A DNA stretch of 64,000 nt from Petrolisthes cinctipes (Eukaryota > Arthropoda > Malacostraca > Decapoda > Porcellanidae). Positions within the stretch are counted from its first letter, which is position 1; each line of letters begins with the position of its first letter. Under the pieces are notes generated by a model. It was not told the origin of the DNA. It made no database searches and saw only the letters and a program-made list of their open reading frames with translations. Shown one piece after another: positions 23,800 through 37,479 of the stretch. The DNA is taken from NCBI GenBank assembly GCA_033782935.1, contig JAWQEG010000477.1, positions 62,001-126,000 on the forward strand. Reading direction: 5' to 3'. Position numbers and translations under genes: made by a program.

Positions 23800-25449
23800 T
23801 GGGGTCCCAGAAGCGATCTGTACATGCCTACTCCGTGTTAGAGTATTTTCAAAATACATGCCCAAAAAATGCTGAAAATCGATTTTATAGATGCCCAAAG
23901 TCAATATGTGCATGTATCTTCGGTACCCGTTTATATCTCAAATTCAGGCTCAAAACACCCGAAAATTCAATATTTTGGGGTCCCAGAAGCAATCTGTACA
24001 TGCCTACTCAGTGCTAGGATATTTTCAAAATATAGGCTAAAAACATGCTAAAAATCGATATATTAGGTGCCAAAAAGTCGATATCTCAAATTAAGGCCCA
24101 AAACATCCGAAAATTCGATATTTAGGAGTCCCAGAAGCGATCTCTACATGCCTACTCAGTGCTAGAATGTTTTCAAATAATAGGCCCAAAACATGCTCAA
24201 AATCGATATTTTAGATGCCCAAAGTCAATATGTGCATGAATCTTTTGTACCCGTTTATATCTCAAATTCAGGCTCAAAACACCCGAAAATTCGATATTTT
24301 GGGGTCCCAGAAGCGATCTGTATATGCCTACTCAGTGCTAGAATATTTTCAAAATATAGGCTCAAAACATGCTAAAAATCGATATTTTAGGTGCGTAAAG
24401 GCGATATCTCAAATTCAGGCCCAAAACACCCGAAAATTCGATATTATGGGGTCCCAGAAGCGATCTGTACGTGCCTACTCTGTGTTAGAGTATTTTCAAA
24501 ATACAGGCCCAAAACATGCTCAAAATCGATGTTTTAGGTGCCCAAAAGTCGATATGTGCATGCATTTTCAGTACCCGTTTATATATCAAATTCAGGCTCA
24601 AAACACCCGAAAATTCGATATTTTGGGGTCCCAGAAGCGATCTGTACATGCCTACTCTTGGTTAGAGTATTTTCAAAATACATGCCCAAAACATGCTGAA
24701 AATCGATATTTTAGATGCCCAAAGTCAATATGTGCATGTATCTTCTGTACCCGTTTATATCTCAAATTCAGGCTCAAAACACCCGAAAATTCAATATTTT
24801 GGGGTCCCAGAAGCAATCTGTACATGCCTACTCAGTGCTAGAATATTTTCAAAATATAGGCTAAAAAAATTCTAAAAATCGATCTTTTAGGTGCCAAAAA
24901 ATCGATATCTCAAATTCAGTCCCAAAACACCTTAAAATTCGATATTTAGGGGTCCCAGAAGCAATCTGTACATGCCTACTCCGTGTTAGAGTATTTTCAA
25001 AATACAGGCCAAAAACATACTGAAAATCGATCTTTTTGGTGCCCAAAAGTCGATATGTGCATGCATCTTCTGTACCCGTTTATATCTCAAATTCTGGCCC
25101 TAAACACCCGAAAATTCAATATTTTGGGGTCCCAGAAGCAATCTGTACATGCCTACTCAGTGTTAGAATATTTTCAAAATATAGGCTAAAAACATGCTAA
25201 AAATCGATATTTTAGGTGCCAAAAAGTCGATATCTCAAATTAAGGCCCAAAACACCCGAAAATTCGATATTTAGGGGTCCCAGAAGCGATCTCTACATGC
25301 CTACTCAGTGCTAGAATGTTTTCAAAATATTGGCTCAAAACATGCTCAAAATCGATATTTTAGGAGCCCAAAAGTCGATATGTGCATGCATCTTCTGTAC
25401 TCGTATATATCTCAAATTCAAGCTCAAAATACCCGAAAATTCGATATTT
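23800..25449 (+). repeat. 1,650-bp tandem duplication, copy 1
   Basis: The segment contains the private CCCAAAAAATGCTGAAAATC, CTTCGGTACCCG, GATATATTAGG, TCTTTTGTACCCG and TACTCTTGGTTAGAG variants, and the R monomer at 24310-24456. All recur exactly 1,650 bases later. The few differences include GATTTTATAG here against GATATTATAG in copy 2 and CAAATTAAGG here against CAATTTCAGG. The length is close to two 826-bp units. Endpoints are uncertain by about 30 bases. Confidence 0.87.
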
Positions 25450-27099
25450 TGGGGTCCCAGAAGCGATCTGTACATGCCTACTCCGTGTTAGAGTATTTTC
25501 AAAATACATGCCCAAAAAATGCTGAAAATCGATATTATAGATGCCCAAAGTCAATATGTGCATGTATCTTCGGTACCCGTTTATATCTCAAATTCAGGCT
25601 CAAAACACCCGAAAATTCAATATTTTGGGGTCCCAGAAGCAATCTGTACATGCTTACTCAGTGCTAGGATATTTTCAAAATATAGGCTAAAAACATGCTA
25701 AAAATCGATATATTAGGTGCCAAAAAGTCGATATCTCAATTTCAGGCCCAAAACATCCGAAAATTCGATATTTAGGAGTCCCAGAAGCGATCTCTACATG
25801 CCTACTCAGTGCTAGAATGTTTTCAAATAATAGGCCCAAAACATGCTCAAAATCGATATTTTAGATGCCCAAAGTCAATATGTGCATGAATCTTTTGTAC
25901 CCGTTTATATCTCAAATTCAGGCTCAAAACACCCGAAAATTCGATATTTTGGGGTCCCAGAAGCGATCTGTATATGCCTACTCAGTGCTAGAATATTTTC
26001 AAAATATAGGCTCAAAACATGCTAAAAATCGATATTTTAGGTGCGTAAAGGCGATATCTCAAATTCAGGCCCAAAACACCCGAAAATTCGATATTATGGG
26101 GTCCCAGAAGCGATCTGTACGTGCCTACTCTGTGTTAGAGTATTTTCAAAATACAGGCCCAAAACATGCTCAAAATCGATGTTTTAGGTGCCCAAAAGTC
26201 GATATGTGCATGCATTTTCAGTACCCGTTTATATATCAAATTCAGGCTCAAAACACCCGAAAATTCGATATTTTGGGGTCCCAGAAGCGATCTGTACATG
26301 CCTACTCTTGGTTAGAGTATTTTCAAAATACATGCCCAAAACATGCTGAAAATCGATATTTTAGATGCCCAAAGTCAATATGTGCATGTATCTTCTGTAC
26401 CCGTTTATATCTCAAATTCAGGCTCAAAACACCCGAAAATTCAATATTTTGGGGTCCCAGAAGCAATCTGTACATGCCTACTCAGTGCTAGAATATTTTC
26501 AAAATATAGGCTAAAAAAATTCTAAAAATCGATCTTTTAGGTGCCAAAAAATCGATATCTCAAATTCAGTCCCAAAACACCTTAAAATTCGATATTTAGG
26601 GGTCCCAGAAGCAATCTGTACATGCCTACTCCGTGTTAGAGTATTTTCAAAATACAGGCCAAAAACATACTGAAAATCGATCTTTTTGGTGCCCAAAAGT
26701 CGATATGTGCATGCATCTTCTGTACCCGTTTATATCTCAAATTCTGGCCCTAAACACCCGAAAATTCAATATTTTGGGGTCCCAGAAGCAATCTGTACAT
26801 GCCTACTCAGTGTTAGAATATTTTCAAAATATAGGCTAAAAACATGCTAAAAATCGATATTTTAGGTGCCAAAAAGTCGATATCTCAAATTAAGGCCCAA
26901 AACACCCGAAAATTCGATATTTAGGGGTCCCAGAAGCGATCTCTACATGCCTACTCAGTGCTAGAATGTTTTCAAAATATTGGCTCAAAACATGCTCAAA
27001 ATCGATATTTTAGGAGCCCAAAAGTCGATATGTGCATGCATCTTCTGTACTCGTATATATCTCAAATTCAAGCTCAAAATACCCGAAAATTCGATATTT
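25450..27099 (+). repeat. 1,650-bp tandem duplication, copy 2
   Basis: This is nearly identical to the preceding segment, including the R monomer at 25960-26106. After it the array departs from the copy: at about 27137 it reads CTACTCAGTGCTAG where the corresponding point of copy 1 reads CTACTCCGTGTTAG. Confidence 0.87.
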
Positions 27100-27818
27100 T
27101 GGGGTCCCAGAAGCGATCTGTACATGCCTACTCAGTGCTAGAATATTTTCAAAATATAGGGTCAAAACATGCTAAAAATCGATATTTTAGATGCGTAAAG
27201 GCGATATCTCAAATTCAGGCCCAAAACACCCGAAAATTTGATATTATGGGGTCCCAGAAGCGATCTGTACATGCCTACTCCGTGTTAGAGTATTTACAAA
27301 ATCCAGGCCCAAAACATGCTCAAAATCGATGTTTTAGGTGCCCAAAAGTCGATATGTGCATGCATCTTCTGTATCCGTTTATATCTCAAATTCAGGCTCA
27401 AAACACCCGAAAATTCGATATTTTGGGGTCCCAGAAGCGATCTGTACATGCCTACTCCGTGTTAGAGTATTTTCAAAATACAGGCCCAAAACATGCTCAA
27501 AATCGATGTTTTAGGTGCCCAAAAGTCTATTTGTGCATGCATCTTCTGTACCCGTTTATATCTCAATTTCAGGCTCAAAACACCCGAAAATTCGATATTT
27601 TGGGGTCCCAGAAGCAATCTGTTCATGCCTACTCAGTGCTAGAATATTTTCAAAATACAGTCCCAAAAAATGCTGAAAATCGATATTTTAGATGCCCAAA
27701 GTCAATATGTGCATGTATCTTCTGTACCCGTTTATATCTCAAATTCAGGCTCAAAACACCCGAAAATTCAATATTTTGGGGTCCCAGAATCAATCTGTAC
27801 ATGCCTACTCAGTGCTAG
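26958..27818 (+). other. Longest open frame (286 codons); not a gene
   Basis: An uninterrupted forward frame crosses one L, one R (27110-27256), three further L-length monomers and an L'. It stays open only because 177 and 147 are multiples of three. The translation is the same approximately 59-residue phrase repeated, with no signal peptide, domain or non-repetitive start or end. Its 5' end is a GTG inside a monomer and its 3' end is set by the one-base loss in L'. Similar frames occur at 59771-60490, 58983-59666, 33135-33794, 35847-36506, 24215-24841, 25865-26491 and 63192-63809. I regard all as non-coding. Confidence 0.85.
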
Positions 27819-29444
27819 AATATTTTCAAAATATAGGCTAAAAACATGCTAAAAATCGACATTTTAGTTGCCAAAAAATCGATATCTCAAATTCAGTCCA
27901 TAAACACCCGAAAATTCAATATTTAGGGGTCCCAGAAGGGATCTGTACTTGCCTACTCCATGTTAGAGAATTTTCAAAATACAGGCCAAAAACATAGTGA
28001 AAATCGATCTTTTAGGTGCCCAAAAGTCGATATGTGCATGCATCTTCTGTACCCGTTTATATCTCAAATTCTGGACCTAAACACCCGAAAATTCAATATT
28101 TTGGGGTCCCAGAAGCGATCTGTACATGCCTACTCAGTTCTAGAATGTTTTCAAAATATTGGCTCAAAACATGCTCAAAATCGATCTTTTAGGTGCCCAA
28201 AAGCCGAAATGTGCATGCATCTTCAGTACCGGTTTATATCTCAAATTCAGGCTCAAAACACCCGAAAATTCAATATTTTGGGGTCCCAGAAGCAATCTGT
28301 ACATGCCTACTCAGTGTTAGAGTATTTTCAAAATAAAGGCCCAAAACATGCTGAAAATCGATATTTTAGATGCCTAAAGTCAATATGTGCATGTATCTTC
28401 TGTACCCGCTTATATCTCAAATTCAGGCTCAAAACACCCGAAAATTCAATATTTTGGGGTCCCAGAAGCAATCTGTACATGCCTACTCAGTGCTAGAATA
28501 TTTTCAAAATATAGGCTAAAAACATGCTAAAAATCGATCTTTTAGGTGCCAAAAAGTCTATATCTCAAATTCAGTCCCAAAACACCCTAAAATTCGATAT
28601 TTTGGGGTCCCAGAAGCGATCTGTACATGCCTACTCCGTGTTAGAGTATTTTCAAAATACAGGCCAAAAACATGCTAAAATTCGATATTTTAAGTGCGTA
28701 AAGGCGATATCTCAAATTCAGGCCCAAAACACCCGAAAATTCGATATTATGGGGTCCCTGAAGCGATCTGTACATGCCTACTCTGTGTTAGAGTATTTAC
28801 AAAATACAGGCCCAAAACATGCTCAAAATCGATGTTTTAGGTGAACAAAAGTCGATATGTGCATGCATCTTCAGTACCCGTTTATATCTCAAATTCAGGC
28901 TCAATACACCCGAAAATTCAATATTTTGGGGTCCCAGAAGCGATCTGTACTCCGTGTTAGAGTATTTTCAATATACAGGCCCAAAACATGCTCAAAATCG
29001 ATGTTTTAGGTGCCCAAAAGTCTATATGTGCATGCATCTTCTGTACCCGTTAATATCTCAAATTCAGGCTCAAAACACCGAAAATTCGATATTTTGGGGT
29101 CCCAGAAGCGATCTGTACATGCCTACTCAGTTCTAGAATGTTTTCAAAATATTGGCTCAAAACATGCTCAAAATCGATATTTTAGGTGCCCAAAAGTCGA
29201 AATGTGCATGCATCTTCTGTACTAGTTTATATCTCAAATTCAGGCTCAAAACACCCGAAAATTCGATATTTTGGGGTCCCAGAAGCTATTTGTACATGCC
29301 TACTCAGTGCTAGAATATTTTCAAAATATAGGCTAAAAACATGCTAAAAATCGATCTTTTAGATGGCAAAAAGTCGATATCTCAAATTCAGTCCCAAAAC
29401 ACCCAAAAATTCGATATTTTGGGGTCCCTGAAGCGATCAGTACA
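27100..29444 (+). repeat. Region 3 tail: L-rich block with private deletions
   Basis: This stretch between two large duplications holds LLL and L L' S blocks with many private changes. They include TATTTACAAAATCCAGG near 27295, GTCTATTTGTGC near 27525, GCCGAAATGTGC near 28203, and the shortened monomer at 28937. GTCGAAATGTGC recurs near 29187. I see no gene or foreign insertion. Confidence 0.8.
28937..29104 (+). repeat. 168-bp L monomer with 8-bp deletion
   Basis: Here CTGTACTCCGTG stands where neighbours read CTGTACATGCCTACTCCGTG. The eight missing bases lie between two TAC triplets, consistent with a slippage deletion. One more base is lost in CACCGAAAATTC. The two losses bring 177 down to 168 bp. 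No other copy in the window has this deletion. Confidence 0.82.
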
Positions 29445-32400
29445 TGCCTACTCAGTGCTAGAATGTTTTCAAAATATAGCCTCAAAACATGCTCAAAATC
29501 GATGTTTTAGGTGCCAAAAAGTCGATATGTGCATGCATCTTCAGTACCCGTTTATATCTCAAATTCAGGCTCAAAAAACCCGAAAATTCGATATTTTGGG
29601 GTCCCAGAAGCGATCTGTACATGCCTACCCCGTGTTAGAGTATTTTCAAAATACATGCCCAAAACATGCTGAAAATCGATATTATAGATGCCCAAAGTCA
29701 ATATGTGCATGTATCTTCTGTACCCGTTTATATCTCAAATTCAGGCTCAAAACACCCGAAAATGTAATATTTTGGGGTCCCAGAAGCAATATGTACATTC
29801 CTACTCAGTGCTAGAATATTTTCAAAATATAGGCTAAAAACATGCTAAAAATCGATCTTTTAGGTGCCAAAAAATCGATATCTCAAATTCAGGCCCAAAA
29901 CACCCGAAAATTCGATATTTTGGGGTCCCAGAAGCGATCTGTACATGCCTACTCCGTGTTAGAGTATTTTCAAAATACAGGCCAAAAACATGCTAAAAAT
30001 CGATCTTTTAGGTGCCAAAAAGTCGATATCTCAAATTAAGGCCCAAAACACCCGAAAATTCGATATTTAGGGGTCCCAGAAGCGATCTCTACATGCCTAC
30101 TCAACGCTAGAATGTTTTCAAAATATAGGCTCAAAACATGCTCAAAATCGATATATTAGGTGCCCAAAAGTCGATATGTGCATGCATCTTCTGTACTCGT
30201 TTATATCTCAAATTCAAGCTCAAAACACCCGAAAATTCAATATTTTGAGGTCCCAGAAGCGATCTGTACATGCCTACTCAGTGCTAGAATATTTTCAAAT
30301 TATAGGCTCAAAACATGTTAAAAATCGATATTTTAGGTGCGTAAAGGCGATATCTCAATTTCAGGCCCAAAACAACCCAAAAATTCGATATTTTGGGGTC
30401 CCAGAAGCGATCTCTACATGCCTACTCAGTGCTAGAATGTTTTCAAAATATAGGCTCAAAACATGCTCAAAATCGATATTTTAGGTGCCCAAAAGTCGAT
30501 ATGTGCATGCATCTTCTGTACTCGTTTATATCTCAAATTCAAGCTCAAAACACCCGAAAATTCGATATTTTGAGGTCCCAGAAGCGATCTGTACATGCCT
30601 ACTCAGTGCTAGAATATTTTTAAATTATAGGCTCAAAACATGTTAAAAATCGATATTTTAGGTGCGTAAAGGCGATATCTCAATTTCAGGCCCAAAACAC
30701 CCAAAAATTCGATATTTTGGGGTCCCAGAAGCGATCTGTACATGCCTACTCAGTGCTAGAATGTTTTCAAAATATAGGCTCAAAACATGCTCAAAATCGA
30801 TATTTTAGGTGCCCAAAAGTCGATATGTGCATGCATCTTCTGTACTCGTTTATATCTCTAATTCAAGCTCAAAACACCCGAAAATTCGATATTTTGGGGT
30901 CCCAGAAGCGATCTGTACATGCCTACTCAGTGCTAGAATATTTTCAAAATATAGGCTAAAAACATGCTAAAAATCTATATTTGAGGTGCCAAAAAGTCGA
31001 TATCTCAAATTCAGTCCCAAAACACCCGAAACTTCGATATTTACGGGTCCCAGAAGCGATCTGTACATGCCTACTCCGTGTTAGAGTATTTTCAAAATTC
31101 AGGCCCAAAACATGCTCAAAATCGATATTATAGATGCCCAAAGTCAATATGTGCATGTATCTTCTGTACCCGTTTATATCTCAAATTCAGGCTCAAAACA
31201 CCCGAAAATGTAATATTTTGGGGTCCCAGAAGCAATCTGTACATTCCTACTCAGTGGTAGAATATTTTCAAAATATAGGCTAAAAACATGCTAAAAATCG
31301 ATCTTTTAGGTGCCAAAAAATCGATATCTCAAATTGCGGCCCAAAACACCCGAAAATTCGATATTTAGGGGTCCAAGAAGCGATCTCTACATGCCTACTC
31401 AGTGCTAGAATGTTTTCAAAATATAGGCTCAAAACATGCTCAAAATCGATATTTTAGGTGCCCAATAGTCGATATGTGCATGCATCTTCTGTACTCGTTT
31501 ATATCTCAAATTCAAGCTCAAAACACCCGAAAATTCGATATTTTGAGGTCCCAGAAGCGATCTGTACATGCCTACTCAGTGCTAGAATATTTTCAAATTA
31601 TAGGCTCAAAACATGTTAAAAATCGATATTTTAGGTGCGTAAAGGCGATATCTCAATTTCAGGCCCAAAACACCCAAAAATTCGATATTTTGGGGTCCCA
31701 GAAGCGATCTGTACATGACAACTCAGTGCTAGAATGTTTTCAAAATATAGGCTCAAAACATGCTCAAAATCGATATTTTAGGTGCCCAAAAGTTGATATG
31801 TGCATGCATCTTCTGTACTCGTTTATATCTCAAATTCAAGCTCAAAACACCCGAAAATTCGATGTTTTGGGGTCCCAGTAGCGATCTGTACATGCCTACT
31901 CAGTGCTAGAATATTTTCAAAATATAGGCTAAAAACATGCTAAAAATCAATATTTTAGGTGCCAAAAAGTCGATATCTCAAATTCAGTCCCAAAACACCC
32001 GAAACTTCGATATTTAGGGGTCCCAGAAGCGATCTGTATATGCCTACTCCGTGTTAGAGTATTTTCAAATTTCAGGCCCAAAACATGCTGAAAATCGATA
32101 TTTTTGGTTCCCAAAGTCAATATGTATATGCATCTTCTATACTCGTTTATATCTCAAATTCAGGCTGAAAACACCCGAAAATTCGATATTTTGTGGCCCC
32201 AGAAGCGATCTGTACATGCCTACTCAGAGCTAGAATGTTTTTAAAATATAGGCTCAAAACATGCTCAAAATCGATATTTTAGGTGCCCAAAAGTCGATAT
32301 GTGCATGCATCTTCTGTACCCGTTTATATCTCAAATTCAGGCTCAAAACACCCGAAAATTCAATATTTTGGGGTCCCAGAAGCAATCTGTACATGCCTAC

Positions 32401-35400
32401 TCAGTGCTAGAATATTTTCAAAATATTGGCTAAAAACATGCTAAAAATCGATCTTTTAGGTGCCAAAAAGTCGATATCTCAAATTCAGTCCCAAACCACC
32501 CGAAAATTCTATATTTAGGGGTCCCAGAAGCGATCTGTACATGCCTACTCCGTGTTAGAGTATTTTCAAAATACAGGCCAAAAACATACTGAAAATCGAT
32601 CTTTTAGGTGCCCAAAAGTCGATATGTGCATGCATCTTCTGTACCCGTTTATATCTCAAATTCTGGCCCTAAACACCCGAAAATTCGATATTTTGGGGTC
32701 CCAGAAGCGAACTGTACATGCCTACTTCGTGTTAGAGAATTTTCAAAATTCAGCCCCAAAACATGCTGAAAATCGATATTATAAATGCCCAAAGTCAATA
32801 TGTGCATGTATCTTCTGTACCCGTTTATATCTCAAATTCAGGCTCAAAACACCCGAAAATTCTATATTTAGGGGTCCCAGAAGAGATCTGTACATGCCTA
32901 CTCCGTGTTAGAGTATTTTCAAAATACAGGTCAAAAACATACTGAAAATCGATCTTTTAGGTGCCCAAAAGTCGATATGTGCATGCATCTTCTGTACCCG
33001 TTTATATCTCAAATTCTGGCCCTAAACACCCGAAAATTCGATATTTTGGGGTCCCAGAAGCGATCTGTACATGCCTACTTCGTGTTAGAGAATTTTCAAA
33101 ATTCAGCCCCAAAATATGCTAAAAATCGATATTATTGGTGCGCAAAGTTAATATGTGTATGCATCTTCTATACTCGTTTATATCTCAAATTCAGGCTCAA
33201 AACACCCGAAAATTCGATATTTTGGGGTCCCAGAAGCGATCTGTACATGCCTACTCAGTGCTAGAATGTTTTCAAAATATAGGCTCAAAACATGCTCAAA
33301 ATCGATATTTTAGGTGCCCAAAAGTCGATATGTGCATGCATCTTCGGTATTCGTTTATATCTCAAATTCAGGCTCAAAACACCCGAAAATTCGATATTAT
33401 GGGGTCCCAGAAGCGATCTGTACATGCCTACTCCGTGTTAGAGTATTTTCAAAATACAGGCCCAAAACATGCTCAAAATCGATGTTTTAGGTGCCAAAAA
33501 GTCGATATGTGCATGCATCTTCAGTACCCGTTTATATCTCAAATTCAGGCTCAAAACACCCGAAAATTCGATATTTTGGGGTCCCAGAAGCGATCTGTAC
33601 ATGCCTACTCCGTGTTAGAGTATTTTCAAAATACATGCCCAAAACATGCTGAAAATCGATATTATAAATGCCCAAAGTCAATATGTGCATGTATCTTCTG
33701 TACCCGTTTATATCTCAAATTCAGGCTCAAAACACCCGAAAATTCAATATTTTGGGGTCCCAGAAGCAATCTGTACATGCTTACTCAGTGCTAGGATATT
33801 TTCAAAATGTAGGCTAAAAACATGCTAAAAATCGATATTTTAGGTGCCAAAAGGTCGATATCTCAAATTAAGGCCCAAAACACCCAAAAATTCGATATTT
33901 AGGAGTCCCAGAAGCGATCTCTACATGCCTACTCAGTGCTAGAATGTTTTCAAATAATAGGCTCAAAACATGCTCAAAATCGATATTTTTGGTTCCCAAA
34001 AGTCGATATGTGCATGCATCATCTGTACTCGTTTATATCTCAAATTCAAGCTCAAAACACCCGAAAATTCGATATTTAGGGGTCCCAGAAGCGATCTCTA
34101 CATGCCTACTCAGTGCTAGAATGTTTTCAAAATATTGGCTCAAAACATGCTCAAAATCGATATTTTAGGTGCCCAAAAGTCGATATGTGCATGCATCTTC
34201 TGTACACGTTTATATCTCAAATTCAGGCTCAAAATACCCGAAAATTCGATATTTTGGGGTCCCAGAAGCGATCTGTACATGCCTACTCCGTGTTAAAGTA
34301 TTTTCAAAATACAGGCCCAAAACATGCTGAAAATCGATATTTTAGATGCCCAAAGTCAATATGTGCATGTATCTTCTGTACCCATTTATATCTCAAATTC
34401 AGGCTCAAAACACCCGAAAATTCAATATTTTGGGGTCCCAGAAGCAATCTGTACATGCCTATTTAATGTTAGAGTATTTTCAAAATACAGGCCAAAAACA
34501 TACTGAAAATCGATCTTTTAGGTGCCCAAAAGTCGATATGTGCATGAATCTTCTGTACCCGTTTATATCTCAAATTCTGGCCCTAAACACCCGAAAATTC
34601 GATATTTTGGGGTCCCAGAAGCGATCTGTACAAGCCTACTCAGTTCTAGAATGTTTTCAAAATATTGGCTCAAAACATGCTCAAAATCGATATATTAGGT
34701 GCCCAAAAGTCGATATGTGCATGCATCTTCTGTACTCGTTTATATCTCAAATTCAGGCTCAAAACACCCGAAAATTCGATATTTTGGGGTCCCAGAAGCT
34801 ATCTGTACATGCCTTCTCAGTGCTAGAATATTTTCAAAATATAGGCTAAAAACATGCTAAAAATCGATCTTTTAGGTGCCAAAAAGTCGATATCTCAAAT
34901 TCAGTCCCAAAACACCCGAAAATTCGATATTTTGGGGTCCCAGAAGCGATCTGTACATGCCTACTCCGTGTTAGAGTATTTTCAAAATACAGGCCAAAAA
35001 CATACTGAAAATCGATCTTTTAGGTGACCAAAAGTCGAAATGTGCATGCATCTTCAGTACCCGTTTATATCTCAAATTCAGGCTCAAAACACCCGAAAAT
35101 TCAATATTTTGGGGTCCCAGAAGCAATCTGTACATGCCTACTCAGTGTTAGAGTATTTTCAAAATACATGCCCAAAACATGCTGAAAATCGATATTTTAG
35201 ATGCCCAAAGTCAATATGTGCATGTATCTTCTGTACCCGTTTATATCTCAAATTCAGGCTCAAAACACCCGAAAATTCAATATTTTGGGGTCCCAGAAGC
35301 AAACTGTAGATGCCTACTCAGTGCTAGAATATTTTCAAAATATAGGCTAAAAACATGCCAAAAATCGATCTTTTAGGTGCCAAAAAGTCGATATCTCAAA

Positions 35401-36136
35401 TTCAGTCCCAAAACACCCGAAAATTCGATATTTAGGGGTCCCAGAAGGGATCTGTACATGCCTACTCCGTGTTAAAGTATTTTCAAAATACAGGCCAAAA
35501 ACATACTGAAAATCGATCTTTTAGGTGCCGAAAAGTCGATATGTGCATGCATCTTCTGTACCCGTTTATATCTCAAATTCTGGCACTAAACACCCGAAAA
35601 TTCGATATTTTTGGGTCCCAGAAGCGATCTGTACATGCCTACTCAGTGCTAGAATGTTTTCAAAATATAGGCTCAAAACATGCTAAAAATCAATATTTTA
35701 GGTGCCAAAAAGTCGATATCTCAAATTCAGTCCCAAAACACCCAAAACTTCGATATTTAGGGGTCCCAGAAGCGATCTGTATATGCCTACTCCGTGTTAG
35801 AGTATTTTCAAATTTCAGATCCAAAACATGATGAAAATCGATATTTTTGGTTCCCAAAGTCAATATGTGTATGCATCTTCTATACTCGTTTATATCTCAA
35901 ATTCAGGCTCAAAACACCCGAAAATTCGATATTTTGTGGTCCCAGAAGCGATCTGTACATGCCTACTCAGTGCTAGAATGTTTTCAAAATATAGGGTCAA
36001 AACATGCTCAAAATCGATATTTTAGGTGCCCAAATGTCGATATGTGCCTGCATCTTCTGTACTCGTTTATATCTCAAATTCAGGCTCAAAACACCCGAAA
36101 ATTCGATATTATGGGGTCCCAGAAGCGATCTGTACA
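29445..36136 (+). repeat. 6,692-bp tandem duplication, copy 1
   Basis: Sequence from about 29.44 kb recurs from about 36.14 kb at a constant offset of 6,692 bases. Shared private variants include TAATATTTTGGGG after CGAAAATG, CCTACCCCGTG, CAACGCTAG, GTGCCCAATAGTCG, CATGACAACTCAG and TTGCGGCCC. Only scattered substitutions separate the copies; for example, GGGGTCCAAGAAGCG near 31372 is GGGGTCCCAGAAGCG in copy 2. The start lies between the GATCAGTACATG variant at about 29436 and the shared sequence after it. Confidence 0.88.
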
Positions 36137-37479
36137 TGCCTACTCAGTGCTAGAATGTTTTCAAAATATAGGCTCAAAACATGCTCAAAATCGATGTTTT
36201 AGGTGCCAAAAAGTCGATATGTGCATGCATCTTCAGTACCCGTTTATATCTCAAATTCAGGCTCAAAAAACCCGAAAATTCGATATTTTGGGGTCCCAGA
36301 AGCGATCTGTACATGCCTACCCCGTGTTAGAGTATTTTCAAAATACATGCCCAAAACATGCTGAAAATCGATATTATAGATGCCCAAAGTCAATATGTGC
36401 ATGTATCTTCTGTACCCGTTTATATCTCAAATTCAGGCTCAAAACACCCGAAAATGTAATATTTTGGGGTCCCAGAAGCAATATGTACATTCCTACTCAG
36501 TGCTAGAATATTTTCAAAATATAGGCTAAAAACATGCTAAAAATCGATCTTTTAGGTGCCAAAAAATCGATATCTCAAATTCAGGCCCAAAACACCCGAA
36601 AATTCGATATTTTGGGGTCCCAGAAGCGATCTGTACATGCCTACTCCGTGTTAGAGTATTTTCAAAATACAGGCCAAAAACATGCTAAAAATCGATCTTT
36701 TAGGTGCCAAAAAGTCGATATCTCAAATTAAGGCCCAAAACACCCGAAAATTCGATATTTAGGGGTCCCAGAAGCGATCTCTACATGCCTACTCAACGCT
36801 AGAATGTTTTCAAAATATAGGCTCAAAACATGCTCAAAATCGATATATTAGGTGCCCAAAAGTCGATATGTGCATGCATCTTCTGTACTCGTTTATATCT
36901 CAAATTCAAGCTCAAAACACCCGAAAATTCAATATTTTGAGGTCCCAGAAGCGATCTGTACATGCCTACTCAGTGCTAGAATATTTTCAAATTATAGGCT
37001 CAAAACATGTTAAAAATCGATATTTTAGGTGCGTAAAGGCGATATCTCAATTTCAGGCCCAAAACAACCCAAAAATTCGATATTTTGGGGTCCCAGAAGC
37101 GATCTCTACATGCCTACTCAGTGCTAGAATGTTTTCAAAATATAGGCTCAAAACATGCTCAAAATCGATATTTTAGGTGCCCAAAAGTCGATATGTGCAT
37201 GCATCTTCTGTACTCGTTTATATCTCAAATTCAAGCTCAAAACACCCGAAAATTCGATATTTTGAGGTCCCAGAAGCGATCTGTACATGCCTACTCAGTG
37301 CTAGAATATTTTTAAATTATAGGCTCAAAACATGTTAAAAATCGATATTTTAGGTGCGTAAAGGCGATATCTCAATTTCAGGCCCAAAACACCCAAAAAT
37401 TCGATATTTTGGGGTCCCAGAAGCGATCTGTACATGCCTACTCAGTGCTAGAATGTTTTCAAAATATAGGCTCAAAACA

